NCBI GenBank assembly: GCA_017353825.1
Contig: JAFMSC010000124.1
Location: 1 to 9,685 of the forward strand
Source: Hyphomicrobiaceae bacterium
GTDB lineage: Bacteria > Pseudomonadota > Alphaproteobacteria > Rhizobiales > Hyphomicrobiaceae
Length of the DNA stretch: 9,685 nucleotides
Direction: 5' to 3'
Shown here: piece by piece, positions 1 to 6,650 of the stretch
How the letters are laid out: each line of letters opens with the position of its first letter
Numbering within the stretch: position 1 is the stretch's first letter
Program-made: the position numbers and the translations under genes
The notes under the pieces: generated by a model
What the model saw: the letters and a program-made list of their open reading frames with translations, nothing else
Databases searched by the model: none
Told to the model about the DNA's origin: nothing

Positions 1-134
1 CGCACGCGCTTCTCAGACGGCTTCTCGTAGTAGTTCCGCAGCTTCATCTCGCGGAAGATGCCCTCGCGCTGCATCTTCTTCTTCAGCGCCTTGAGAGCTT
101 GATCGACGTTGTTGTCGCGAACCTGTACCAGCAA
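1..134 (-). CDS. rpsU: 30S ribosomal protein bS21, N-terminal part (runs off left edge)
   Basis: Small-subunit ribosomal protein bS21, which sits near the 3' end of 16S rRNA and helps translation initiation. The 44 readable codons match the family closely: a VQVRDNNVDQALKALKKKMQ start, then a GIFREMKLRNYYEKPSEKR stretch. The family is usually about 65-75 residues, so the basic C-terminal tail lies outside the window. I place the start at TTG 134-132, because the conserved VRDNN core follows directly and a GGAAGG ribosome-binding site lies 9 bases upstream; no ATG is available nearby. The initiating region reads LLVQVRD where many relatives have QVLVRD, a small difference at the extreme N-terminus. 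Identity is very secure, the exact start less so. Confidence 0.95.
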   Translation of the reverse strand, partial: MLVQVRDNNVDQALKALKKKMQREGIFREMKLRNYYEKPSEKRV

Positions 135-165
135 GCGGGTCTGCCTTCCTTTGGGTTGTTGCAAC

Positions 166-191
166 GGTGGTGCCGGCGGGTGGTGCCGGCG
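166..191. repeat. 13-bp tandem duplication
   Basis: Two perfect adjacent copies of GGTGGTGCCGGCG (166-178 and 179-191), followed by a degenerate third copy beginning AGTGGTGAACAGC (192-204). It is non-coding and lies in the presumed rpsU leader. Confidence 0.85.
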
Positions 192-324
192 AGTGGTGAA
201 CAGCGACTGGTGACGACGACAAGCCCGTTCGAGGCCTGTCTTGCGGCCGGGGCTGGCCAGGGAACACCCCATCGCGCCCGGAACCGCGCTCCATGCGTAC
301 ACGGGCTTCTAGCAGAGGCGCCGG

Positions 325-348
325 GGCCTGTCCATTGGCCTGTCCATT
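325..348. repeat. 12-bp tandem duplication
   Basis: Two perfect adjacent copies of GGCCTGTCCATT (325-336 and 337-348), with the next bases (GTCC) not continuing the unit. It looks like a simple slippage duplication in non-coding DNA. Confidence 0.85.
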
Positions 349-415
349 GTCCACGCGCTCGCATCAGCAGCTCGTTCGGCTGGCTGGGGCGGTGGTGTCC
401 AAGTACCGGTAAACG

Positions 416-444
416 CTCATATTTTCGCCTATTTTGCGATGCAA
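416..444 (-). promoter_or_regulatory. Candidate sigma-70-type promoter for rpsU
   Basis: On the minus strand, TTGCAT (444-439) and TATGAG (421-416) are separated by exactly 17 bases in a locally A/T-rich patch inside an otherwise GC-rich spacer. The orientation points to rpsU, which would then have a leader of roughly 280 bases. This is pattern matching only, with a -10 box matching four of six consensus bases. Confidence 0.25.
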
Positions 445-498
445 CTCTAAGCTGCTGCAGCGCGATAACAATCGGACCAAGCGACCGTCGATCCAGTG

Positions 499-1872
499 AT
501 GCTGCAAGGTGTAGCACATTCGAAATCCGAGCTCCGGCGGTGTCGATCGGTTGTCGGGGCCGTGATCCTCGCTGCCGCGGTTGTGGGCGCCACAGCTGAG
601 GCCGGCGGCACGGCCGACTGTGCGTCGATTCGCCATGAGGCCCTAGCGGTGGATCTCACAACGTTGGGCAGCGAAACGCGCTCGATCCAGTTGAGGGTGG
701 GAGAGACGCTGCGGTTCTCCTTCGGTACCGAGCCCGGCCCGTTCGGTACTCTCGCGCTCGTCGAAGGGCCTGGCGCCCCGCTAATCCTCCTGGCCGGCGC
801 CGCGCGCACAGATGTATCCTTCACCGCCCCTGAGAACGGCGCGTTTACATTTCGGTTCGGGAAGGCCGGCGAGGACGCCGCCCGCTTCACTGTGTCGTGC
901 CCAGCGGGGCGTGCGACGTATCGCGCCGAGGCATCCGCCAGCCCGCAGGCATCGAACTTCCTGCCATTGCAGCCTGAGGAAATCGACGCGACCGGCCTGG
1001 CGAGCGAGGACCTTAAGGTGGGCGAGCCTAGTGTGGGCGCTCAGGGCCAGCCCGCAAAGAATGCGCTGCCGCCGATAGCCGTGCCCCCCGGCGTGTCCTT
1101 GGCGACGCCCCAGACCACCCGCCCACAGATTAAGCTGAGCTGGCTTGACCAGCGCTATCAGCCGAGCGGTCAGGGCGATCCGCAGATCGACCCGGCCGAG
1201 AGCGGCGTGGAGATCGGTTTGAACTACCGGCTCAAATCTGCCGTAACCATCGGTGCGCTGGCCCAAGTCAACCCTGCGATCGATGTGCCGTTCGGGGTCG
1301 AACGCGGCCTTGCCGACCGAGGCTGGATGGCCGGTCCCGTCACTAAGATCGAGCTTGCACCGAAGCTGCTCCTCGACGCCCGCGCGGCCTGGGGCGAAGG
1401 CGAGAGCGGCCCCGAGGAGGCGACGTCCGCAGCGGCAGCACAGCGACGGCTTCTGAGCGCACGGCTCGCCAGCGAGCAGGTGTTCGGGGGGTGGCGCCTC
1501 ACGCCCAGCGTCAACTTCAACTACCTCGAGCAACTACCCCACGGCTTCGTGCCGGAGACGGAGGCTGCGCACCCCATCGGCACCGGACGCATTGATATGG
1601 CGCCCGAGCTTGCCTATCACATCGATCTTCCAGCCGCGGCCTTCATCGAGCCGCGCGCCGTCGTAGGCGGGTTCTGGGACTTCGACAACCTTTCCAAAGT
1701 GGCGCCAAGTGGCGCCGTCCATCCGGAGATGCGGCTCAAGGCGGAGGCCGGCGTGACCATCGGTGTTCGCGACGGCGCCAAGCTGCAGGCCTCGGGCGGG
1801 CTGGAGGGCGGTGATCGGGAGGTCCCGGACGCCTGGACCGGGCGGCTTCAGCTCAGTGTACCCCTCAAGTAG
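499..1872 (+). CDS. Secreted outer-membrane beta-barrel-like protein with N-terminal beta domain
   Basis: Probable outer-membrane protein of unknown function, 457 residues. A signal peptide is clear: basic n-region (RRCR, residues 13-16), hydrophobic VVGAVILAAAVVGA, and an A-x-A site at 33-35. Residues about 40-135 form a compact, probably all-beta segment bounded by two cysteines (C41 and C134) that could form a disulfide. Residues about 136-208 are a Pro/Ala/Gln-rich linker. Residues about 209-457 alternate polar and hydrophobic stretches (for example IGLNYRLKSAVTIGALAQ) and end in LQLSVPLK, resembling an autotransporter-type barrel of roughly twelve strands. The last residue is Lys, not the usual Phe. 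ATG 499 follows immediately on an in-frame GTG (496); neither has a good ribosome-binding site. It converges on dxs. The barrel assignment is inference; I do not recognise a named family. Confidence 0.75.
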   Translation: MLQGVAHSKSELRRCRSVVGAVILAAAVVGATAEAGGTADCASIRHEALAVDLTTLGSETRSIQLRVGETLRFSFGTEPGPFGTLALVEGPGAPLILLAGAARTDVSFTAPENGAFTFRFGKAGEDAARFTVSCPAGRATYRAEASASPQASNFLPLQPEEIDATGLASEDLKVGEPSVGAQGQPAKNALPPIAVPPGVSLATPQTTRPQIKLSWLDQRYQPSGQGDPQIDPAESGVEIGLNYRLKSAVTIGALAQVNPAIDVPFGVERGLADRGWMAGPVTKIELAPKLLLDARAAWGEGESGPEEATSAAAAQRRLLSARLASEQVFGGWRLTPSVNFNYLEQLPHGFVPETEAAHPIGTGRIDMAPELAYHIDLPAAAFIEPRAVVGGFWDFDNLSKVAPSGAVHPEMRLKAEAGVTIGVRDGAKLQASGGLEGGDREVPDAWTGRLQLSVPLK

Positions 1873-1882
1873 GGTGACGCGC

Positions 1883-3814
1883 TCAGGCCCGCTCCGCCCA
1901 GGTACCGGCACCGGCACCCAGATCGCGCCCCAGGGTAGCGAGCACACTTGCCACGATCTGCGGCGCGTTGAGGCCCGCATCCTCGTACATCTTGTCGGGC
2001 TTGTCCTGGTCGATGAAGCGGTCCGGCAGGGTCATGGGCCGTACCTTCAGGCCCCGGTCGAGCAGCCCGTCGATGGCTAGGAACTGCAGAACCTGGCTGC
2101 CGAAGCCGCCGATGGCGCCCTCCTCAATGGTGATCAGCACCTCATGGTTGCGGGCGAGCCGCGTCACGAGATTGGCGTCGAGCGGCTTGGCGAAGCGCGC
2201 GTCGGCGACCGTGGTGGAGAGGCCGTAGCCCGCGAGCAGGTCCGCGGCCTTGAGGCACTCAGCCAGCCGCGCACCATAGGACAGGAGCGCCACGATGCTG
2301 CCCTCGCGCACCACGCGCCCCTTGCCGATCTCCAGGGGCACGCCCTCCGCCGGCAGCTCCACGCCCACCCCGTCGCCGCGCGGGTAGCGGAGCGCCGACG
2401 GGCGGTCGTCGATGGCCGCGGCGGTGGCCACCATGTGCTTGAGCTCGGCCTCGTCGGCGGCTGCCATCAGCACGAAGCCCGGCAGGCAACCGAGGTAGGC
2501 CACATCGAACGCGCCTGCGTGCGTCGGCCCGTCGGCACCCACGAGGCCGGCACGGTCGATGGCAAAGCGCACGGGCAGGCGCTGGATCGCCACGTCGTGC
2601 ACCACCTGGTCGTAGGCGCGCTGCAGGAAGGTGGAGTAGATCGCCGCGAACGGCTTGTAGCCCTCCGATGCCAGGCCCGCGGCAAACGTGACGGCATGCT
2701 GCTCGGCGATGCCCACATCGAAGGCACGATGGGGGAACTCCCGGGCGAACAGGTCAAGCCCGGTGCCGGAGGGCATGGCCGCCGTGATGGCCACGATCCG
2801 GTCGTCCTTGCGCGCCGCTTCGATCAGGCTCTGGCCGAACACCTTGGTGTAGTTCGGCCCGTTCGACTTGGCCTTCACCTGCGCACCGGTGATGATGTTG
2901 AACCGGTTGACGCCGTGATACTTGTCGTCGGAGGCCTCGGCCGGCGCGTAGCCCTTGCCCTTCTTGGTGACCACGTGGACCAGGATCGGCCCGCTCTTGG
3001 CGTCGCGCACGTTGCGCAGCACGGAGAGCAACACGTTGAGGTTATGCCCGTCGATGGGCCCCACGTAGTAGAAGCCCAGCTCCTCAAAGAGAGTGCCGCC
3101 GGTCCAATAGGTGCGGGTGTATTCCTCGGCCAGCGCCGCGCGCCGCTCCCAGTATTTCGGTAGCCGCTTGGCCAGCTGCTTGACCACGTCGCGCAGGTGC
3201 AGGTAGGTGCCGCTGGAGGTGATCCGCGCCAGGTAGTTGGAGAGCGCGCCCACCGGCCGGGCGATCGACATGTCGTTGTCGTTGAGGATGACGATCAGCC
3301 GCTCGCTGCGGGCACCGGCGTTGTTCATGGCCTCGTAGGCCATGCCGGCCGACATGGCGCCGTCGCCGATCACGCACACCACGTTATTGGCCTTGCCGGC
3401 GAGGTCGCGCGCCACCGCCATGCCGAGGCCGGCAGAGATGGAGGTGGAGGAGTGGGCCGCGCCGAACGGGTCGTACTCGCTCTCCGTTCGCTTGGTGAAC
3501 CCCGACAGGCCGCCGCCCTGGCGCAGCGTGCGGATACGGTCGCGGCGGCTGGTGAGGATCTTGTGCGGGTAGGCCTGGTGGCCCACGTCCCAGACCAATC
3601 GGTCGCGGGGGGTATCGAACACATGGTGCAACGCCACGGTCAGTTCCACCACGCCGAGGCCAGCGCCGAGGTGCCCGCCGGTGACCGACACCGCGTCGAT
3701 GGTCTCCTGGCGCAGCTCGTCGGCGAGCTGACGCAAGTCCCAATCAGACAGACGTCTCAGGTCCCCTGGCGTCCTGACCGTGTCGAGCAGCGGCGTCCTG
3801 GAAACATTGCTCAT
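1883..3814 (-). CDS. dxs: 1-deoxy-D-xylulose-5-phosphate synthase
   Basis: Condenses pyruvate and glyceraldehyde 3-phosphate to 1-deoxyxylulose 5-phosphate, the first step of the MEP isoprenoid pathway and also a source for thiamine and pyridoxal; thiamine-diphosphate enzyme of the cytosol. The 643-residue product has the complete family plan: GGHLGAGLGVVELT (His48), VWDVGHQAYPHKIL, the ThDP/Mg motif from GDG 150-152 to the Asn-containing LNDND at 177-181, transketolase-type GIAEQHAVTFAAG with catalytic Glu371, and DGPTHAG with His432. It is about 20 residues longer than E. coli DXS, partly from a Gly/Ala-rich tail. An AGGA lies 6 bases before ATG 3814-3812. It follows xseB by 241 bases, the usual alphaproteobacterial order; the gap contains a possible own promoter. 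No tlyA-type rRNA methyltransferase follows, though one often does in rhizobia. Confidence 0.98.
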   Translation of the reverse strand: MSNVSRTPLLDTVRTPGDLRRLSDWDLRQLADELRQETIDAVSVTGGHLGAGLGVVELTVALHHVFDTPRDRLVWDVGHQAYPHKILTSRRDRIRTLRQGGGLSGFTKRTESEYDPFGAAHSSTSISAGLGMAVARDLAGKANNVVCVIGDGAMSAGMAYEAMNNAGARSERLIVILNDNDMSIARPVGALSNYLARITSSGTYLHLRDVVKQLAKRLPKYWERRAALAEEYTRTYWTGGTLFEELGFYYVGPIDGHNLNVLLSVLRNVRDAKSGPILVHVVTKKGKGYAPAEASDDKYHGVNRFNIITGAQVKAKSNGPNYTKVFGQSLIEAARKDDRIVAITAAMPSGTGLDLFAREFPHRAFDVGIAEQHAVTFAAGLASEGYKPFAAIYSTFLQRAYDQVVHDVAIQRLPVRFAIDRAGLVGADGPTHAGAFDVAYLGCLPGFVLMAAADEAELKHMVATAAAIDDRPSALRYPRGDGVGVELPAEGVPLEIGKGRVVREGSIVALLSYGARLAECLKAADLLAGYGLSTTVADARFAKPLDANLVTRLARNHEVLITIEEGAIGGFGSQVLQFLAIDGLLDRGLKVRPMTLPDRFIDQDKPDKMYEDAGLNAPQIVASVLATLGRDLGAGAGTWAERA

Positions 3815-3892
3815 CGGCCATCCTGGGCCTTCCGCCCGACCATTCTACCGCACGCCCGGTCTGTTGCGCGCAGCCAGGGCCTGCGACCGGTT

Positions 3893-3898
3893 AGTATA
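3893..3898 (-). promoter_or_regulatory. Possible -10 element upstream of dxs
   Basis: TATACT on the minus strand, five of six bases matching TATAAT, about 80 bases before the dxs start, inside the 241-bp xseB-dxs gap. There is no good -35 hexamer at 16-18 bases, so it may be chance. The same gap holds a GGCGC-AA-GCGCC hairpin (3954-3965) with no T-tract. Confidence 0.2.
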
Positions 3899-4055
3899 GC
3901 CCAATCCGGCGCCGCAAGCGGAGACTAAGCGTCGCGGCGGGGGTCGCGCCGGTGGCGCAAGCGCCGGCCCGGTCGCCTCTCCTGGCCCTGATAGAGCGCG
4001 ATAGGAGCTCGGGTGCCGTGCGGGGAGGAGCGAGCGCGCGTGGGTAGGGCTCAGC

Positions 4056-4313
4056 TCACTCCTGGGGCCGGAACGGCTCGCTGCCGGTGGGGGCACCGTT
4101 GGGGCCCAGCGTCAGCCTTTCCACCTTGGCCTCGGCCTGCCTGAGTAGCCCGTCGCAGTGCTCGCGCAGGGCCACGCCGCGCTCATAGATGGCGATGCTC
4201 TCCTCCAGCTCGACCGCGCCCTTCTCCAGCCGTTCGACGATACTCTCAAGCTCCTTGAGGGCGCGCTCGAAGCTCATGTCCTTGATCTCGGCGAGCGGCT
4301 TGGCCATGGCCAT
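4056..4313 (-). CDS. xseB: Exodeoxyribonuclease VII small subunit
   Basis: Small helical subunit of exonuclease VII, which binds the large subunit XseA and degrades single-stranded DNA in repair. The 85-residue product shows the family signature: SFERALKELESIVERLEKG, then VELEESIAIYERGVALREHCD, then LLRQAEAKVERLTL. The length is typical and no segment is missing. Three closely spaced starts exist: GTG 4316, ATG 4313 and ATG 4307; ribosome-binding sequence is weak for all (AGGA 13-16 bases upstream of the first two), so the start is ambiguous by a few codons. It lies 33 bases after the deacetylase-family gene and upstream of dxs on the same strand, an arrangement common in alphaproteobacteria and suggesting co-transcription. 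xseA is not in the window. Confidence 0.96.
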   Translation of the reverse strand: MAMAKPLAEIKDMSFERALKELESIVERLEKGAVELEESIAIYERGVALREHCDGLLRQAEAKVERLTLGPNGAPTGSEPFRPQE

Positions 4314-4346
4314 CACGGGTCTTCGTCTTTCCTCGCTCGGCTGGCT

Positions 4347-5297
4347 CTACTGGCCGGCCCGCATCAGCACGCCGACGTGAGCTGCCACCGACCGCGCCAG
4401 CGCGGCGAGGTTGTAACCTCCTTCCAGCATCGACACCAGGCGGCCGCCGGCATGGGCGTCGGCCACGTCGGCGATCTTGGCCGTCGCCCAGGCGAAATCG
4501 GGCTCGGCCAGCTGCAGGTTCGCCAGCGGATCGTCCTTGTGGGCATCAAAGCCCGCCGAGATCAGCACCACGTCGGGAGCGAAGTTGCGCAGCGCCGGCA
4601 GGATGCGCGATTCGAAGGCCTGCTTGAAGGGCTCGCCTCCGTCGTTGGGCCGCAGCGGCGCGTTCCATATGTTGCCCACCCCGGTCTCGCTCAGCGCCCC
4701 GGTGCCGGGATAGAGCGGCATCTGGTGCGTGGAAGCGAAGAACAAGTCCTTGTCGCTCCAGAAGATATCCTGTGTTCCATTGCCGTGGTGCACGTCGAAG
4801 TCCACCACCGCCACACGCTGGGCGCCGTGCCTTTTGCGGGCATAGAGGGCGGCGATGGCGATGTTGTTGAAAACGCAGAACCCCATGGCGCGCTCGTGCT
4901 CGGCATGATGGCCGCAGGGGCGCACCTGCGCGAACGCGTTCTTCACGCCAGAGCTGGGGTCGAACACCTCATCGATGGCATGCAGGCCTGCGCCCACGGC
5001 CCTGAGCGCCGGCTCCCAGGACTTGGACGAGAGGGGGGTATCGGGATCAAGCCGAACGGGCTCCTCGCCGGGCTGCGGCCGCCGGCTCTTGATCCACGCG
5101 ATGTACCGCGGCGGGTGCGCCAGAGCGATCCTCTCCTCCACGTCCTCCCTGAGCGGCGCCTCCTCGCGCTTCAGGCCGTTGAACATCTCGTGGGAGAGCA
5201 CTTTGTCGATCGCGCGCATGCGATCGGGCCGCTCGGGGTGGCCCGGACCGGTGTCGTGGTCGAGGAACGAGGGGTGGGTGATGAGGAGGGTGGACAT
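4347..5297 (-). CDS. Histone deacetylase / acetylpolyamine amidohydrolase family protein
   Basis: Zinc-dependent amidohydrolase of the arginase-deacetylase fold, 316 residues. Bacterial members remove acetyl groups from polyamines or other small amides; the substrate here cannot be read from the sequence. Visible motifs in order: GHPERPDRM near 19-27, RPCGHHAEHERAMGF with the catalytic His pair 130-131, FNNIAIAA at 143-150, DFDVHHGNGT with zinc ligands Asp168 and His170, STHQMPLYPGTG at 189-200, ISAGFDAHKDDPL with the third ligand Asp251, and LEGGYNL with the transition-state Tyr295. All expected active-site residues are present; Cys128 replaces the second Pro of the usual RPPGHH. It is the first gene of the minus-strand block ending in dxs, a frequent neighbourhood in rhizobia, although no functional link to XseB or DXS is established. 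Confidence 0.95.
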   Translation of the reverse strand: MSTLLITHPSFLDHDTGPGHPERPDRMRAIDKVLSHEMFNGLKREEAPLREDVEERIALAHPPRYIAWIKSRRPQPGEEPVRLDPDTPLSSKSWEPALRAVGAGLHAIDEVFDPSSGVKNAFAQVRPCGHHAEHERAMGFCVFNNIAIAALYARKRHGAQRVAVVDFDVHHGNGTQDIFWSDKDLFFASTHQMPLYPGTGALSETGVGNIWNAPLRPNDGGEPFKQAFESRILPALRNFAPDVVLISAGFDAHKDDPLANLQLAEPDFAWATAKIADVADAHAGGRLVSMLEGGYNLAALARSVAAHVGVLMRAGQ

Positions 5298-5329
5298 CGG
5301 GCGATCGCGCCTTGGAACTGCAACTCCAT

Positions 5330-5455
5330 AAGCTCAAATGAGCTTCTAGGCCCATCCGCACGGGCCTGTCATCCGCAATCTGGGTGCCGTCGAGATAGGT
5401 GGGCGCCAACCAATCGCCCGTCTCAGACGACGGCCCTCAGCGGTTGCGCTGAGGG
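5330..5455. repeat. Cluster of short perfect inverted repeats
   Basis: Five hairpins can be read one after another: AAGCTC/GAGCTT (5330-5345, 4-base loop), AGGCCC/GGGCCT (5348-5367, 8-base loop), GGGCG/CGCCC (5401-5419), CGTCT/AGACG (5419-5429, sharing a base with the previous one), and the strongest, a 9-bp perfect stem CCCTCAGCG/CGCTGAGGG with a GTTG loop (5434-5455). None is followed by a T-tract, so they are not ordinary intrinsic terminators. They may form the leader of the minus-strand operon or an unannotated structured RNA; I recognise no known riboswitch class. Confidence 0.55.
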
Positions 5456-5573
5456 GCGCTCCGGAGGGAACCGCCGGCACTTGCTCAGGTCAGAAGCGCG
5501 CCGGCGTCACCATCGTCCGTTAACAGACATATGCCACGAACACGGCCCCGAAGGACGTGTCATACCCTGAGGG

Positions 5574-5642
5574 CCAGAGTGTCTGACACCACCGCGGCAA
5601 CCCTATTTTGTTGCAACGGTGCCAGGCCCCAGAGGGTCTGAC
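5574..5642. repeat. REP-like palindromic intergenic element
   Basis: Two 14-bp direct copies of CCAGAGnGTCTGAC (5574-5587 and 5629-5642; 13 of 14 identical) flank an imperfect hairpin (arms 5591-5601 and 5610-5620, nine of eleven pairs, 8-base loop), with GTGTCTGACAC-type and GGTGCCAGGC motifs reminiscent of extragenic palindromes found in many proteobacteria. A 14-mer from its right arm (5608-5621) recurs at 156-169. Copy number in the genome cannot be judged here. Confidence 0.5.
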
Positions 5643-5687
5643 GCCCGCACGCGCCTCGCTGTAGAGTGACGCCACGCAATTCCGTCC

Positions 5688-5691
5688 GGAG
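5688..5691 (+). promoter_or_regulatory. Ribosome-binding site of the crotonase gene
   Basis: GGAG ends 8 bases before ATG 5700 and supports this start rather than the in-frame ATG six codons later. Confidence 0.6.
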
Positions 5692-5699
5692 CCCCCAGC

Positions 5700-6491
5700 A
5701 TGACCGCAACCGATAAGATGCTCGCCCGCAAAGCGGGCCGCGTCGGCACCATGATCTTCAACAACCCCGAGCGCCATAACGCCGTCTCCCTCAAGATGTG
5801 GGAGGCCGCCACCAGCATCCTGGAGGACTTCGCCAGGGACGATGACGTGCGCGTGGTCGTCATCACCGGCGCCGGCGGCAAGGCCTTCGTGTCGGGCGCC
5901 GACATCTCCAAGTTCGAGAGCGAGCGCGCAACACAGGAGGCGGTGGCGCACTACGGCGCCATCTCCGCGCGCTTCCACACCACGCTGTGCGACTTCCCCA
6001 AGCCCACGCTCGCGCAGATCCAGGGCTATTGTATCGGCGGCGGGCTCAATCTCGCCATCGCCTGCGACCTGCGCTTCTGCAGCGAGGGCTCGCGCTTCGC
6101 CCTGCCGGCGGCCAAGCTCGGCCTCGGCTACGGCCACAAAGGCTTGCAGCGTTTTGTCCACACCATCGGGCCCGCCCATACCAAGGACATCTTTTTTTCC
6201 GCCCGACAGTTCGGGGCCGGCGAAGCGCTCGCCATGGGCGTGGTCAACAAGGTGCTGCCCGAGGCCGATCTGGCGGCCTTCGTCGCAGACTACACCAACA
6301 CCATCGCCAACAACGCGCCGCTGACGGTGGCCGCCATCAAACAGGCCGCCATCGAGACCCTCAAACCGGAAGCGGAGCGTAACCTGAAGCTGGTGGAGGA
6401 AATGGTGGCCCGCTGCTTCGCCAGCCACGACTACATCGAAGGCCGCACCGCCTTTACGCAAAAGCGCAAGCCGGTGTTCACGGGGCGGTGA
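5700..6491 (+). CDS. Enoyl-CoA hydratase/isomerase (crotonase) family protein lacking both canonical catalytic glutamates
   Basis: Crotonase-fold acyl-CoA enzyme, 263 residues, cytosolic. The two oxyanion-hole segments are intact: KAFVSGADIS (61-70) and QGYCIGGGLNLAIACDLR (108-125), and the C-terminal helix region (NNAPLTVAAIKQ) is typical. At the positions of the two catalytic glutamates of rat enoyl-CoA hydratase (Glu144 and Glu164) the sequence has Asn117 and Ala137, in FALPAAKLGLGYGHKG. From memory, a common alphaproteobacterial subgroup with a PAARLGLGYG-type motif shares this, so it is more likely a distinct subfamily than a damaged gene; ordinary crotonyl-CoA hydration is doubtful and an isomerase, hydrolase, decarboxylase or other acyl-CoA role is possible. 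It is preceded by a 400-bp spacer and followed by a 159-bp gap, so is probably monocistronic. Substrate unknown. Confidence 0.93.
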   Translation: MTATDKMLARKAGRVGTMIFNNPERHNAVSLKMWEAATSILEDFARDDDVRVVVITGAGGKAFVSGADISKFESERATQEAVAHYGAISARFHTTLCDFPKPTLAQIQGYCIGGGLNLAIACDLRFCSEGSRFALPAAKLGLGYGHKGLQRFVHTIGPAHTKDIFFSARQFGAGEALAMGVVNKVLPEADLAAFVADYTNTIANNAPLTVAAIKQAAIETLKPEAERNLKLVEEMVARCFASHDYIEGRTAFTQKRKPVFTGR

Positions 6492-6650
6492 CATCCCCAA
6501 CAGCCGATAGCCGTCGAACGCCAGCCGAGCGTTGCTCGACCGCACCTCACCCCACCCCAATGATTGAAACGGCCGGCGTCGGATCTTGTGTCTGCCGTCC
6601 GGGAGCCGGATCGTTCACTCGTGGCACGATTCGCTGTGAGCGGGGGATGC

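Larger units (their letters stand above)
135..498. other. Intergenic spacer between divergent rpsU and outer-membrane protein gene
   Basis: I see no credible gene in these 364 bases; the open frames crossing it have low-complexity Arg/Pro/Ser-rich translations and no recognisable domain. It holds a 13-bp tandem duplication (166-191), a 12-bp tandem duplication (325-348), and a 14-mer (156-169) that is repeated in the REP-like element at 5608-5621. It must also carry the promoters of both flanking divergent genes. Confidence 0.6.
5298..5699. other. Divergent intergenic spacer rich in hairpins
   Basis: No gene is evident in these 402 bases between the divergent deacetylase-family and crotonase genes. 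On the side near the deacetylase gene there is a chain of short perfect inverted repeats, listed as its own entry (5330-5455). On the side near the crotonase gene there is a REP-like element (5574-5642). An open minus-strand frame from about 5433 into the deacetylase gene reads plausibly for about 30 residues (a YLDGTQIADDRPVRMG stretch) but is out of frame with the gene and matches no family I know. Confidence 0.6.

Noticed and set aside
2144..3163. Long plus-strand open frame antisense to dxs
   Set aside because: It is a shadow of a GC-rich coding region; the translation is His/Arg/Gly-rich with no domain, while the minus-strand frame is a complete DXS.
3845..4096. Small minus-strand open frame in the xseB-dxs gap
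   Set aside because: The Pro/Arg/Ser/Ala-rich translation has no ribosome-binding site of note and overlaps the end of xseB.
5298..5433. Minus-strand open frame reading into the deacetylase gene with a protein-like stretch YLDGTQIADDRPVRMG
   Set aside because: It is out of frame with the deacetylase gene, continues as Pro/His/Arg-rich shadow sequence, has no family match I know, and overlaps several hairpins.
4158..5570. 470-codon plus-strand open frame antisense to xseB and the deacetylase gene
   Set aside because: The reverse-strand genes show full catalytic motifs; this frame is a codon-bias artefact.
5298..5699. tRNA or known riboswitch in the hairpin-rich spacer
   Set aside because: No TTCGA-type T-loop, CCA end or cloverleaf spacing is present, and no recognisable TPP, cobalamin, FMN or SAM core was seen.
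6526..6538. CGAGC-GTT-GCTCG hairpin after the crotonase gene as a terminator
   Set aside because: It has only five base pairs and no T-tract; such stems are expected by chance in GC-rich DNA.
5520..6560. 346-codon minus-strand open frame antisense to the crotonase gene
   Set aside because: The composition is typical of a shadow frame, and the plus-strand crotonase is unambiguous.
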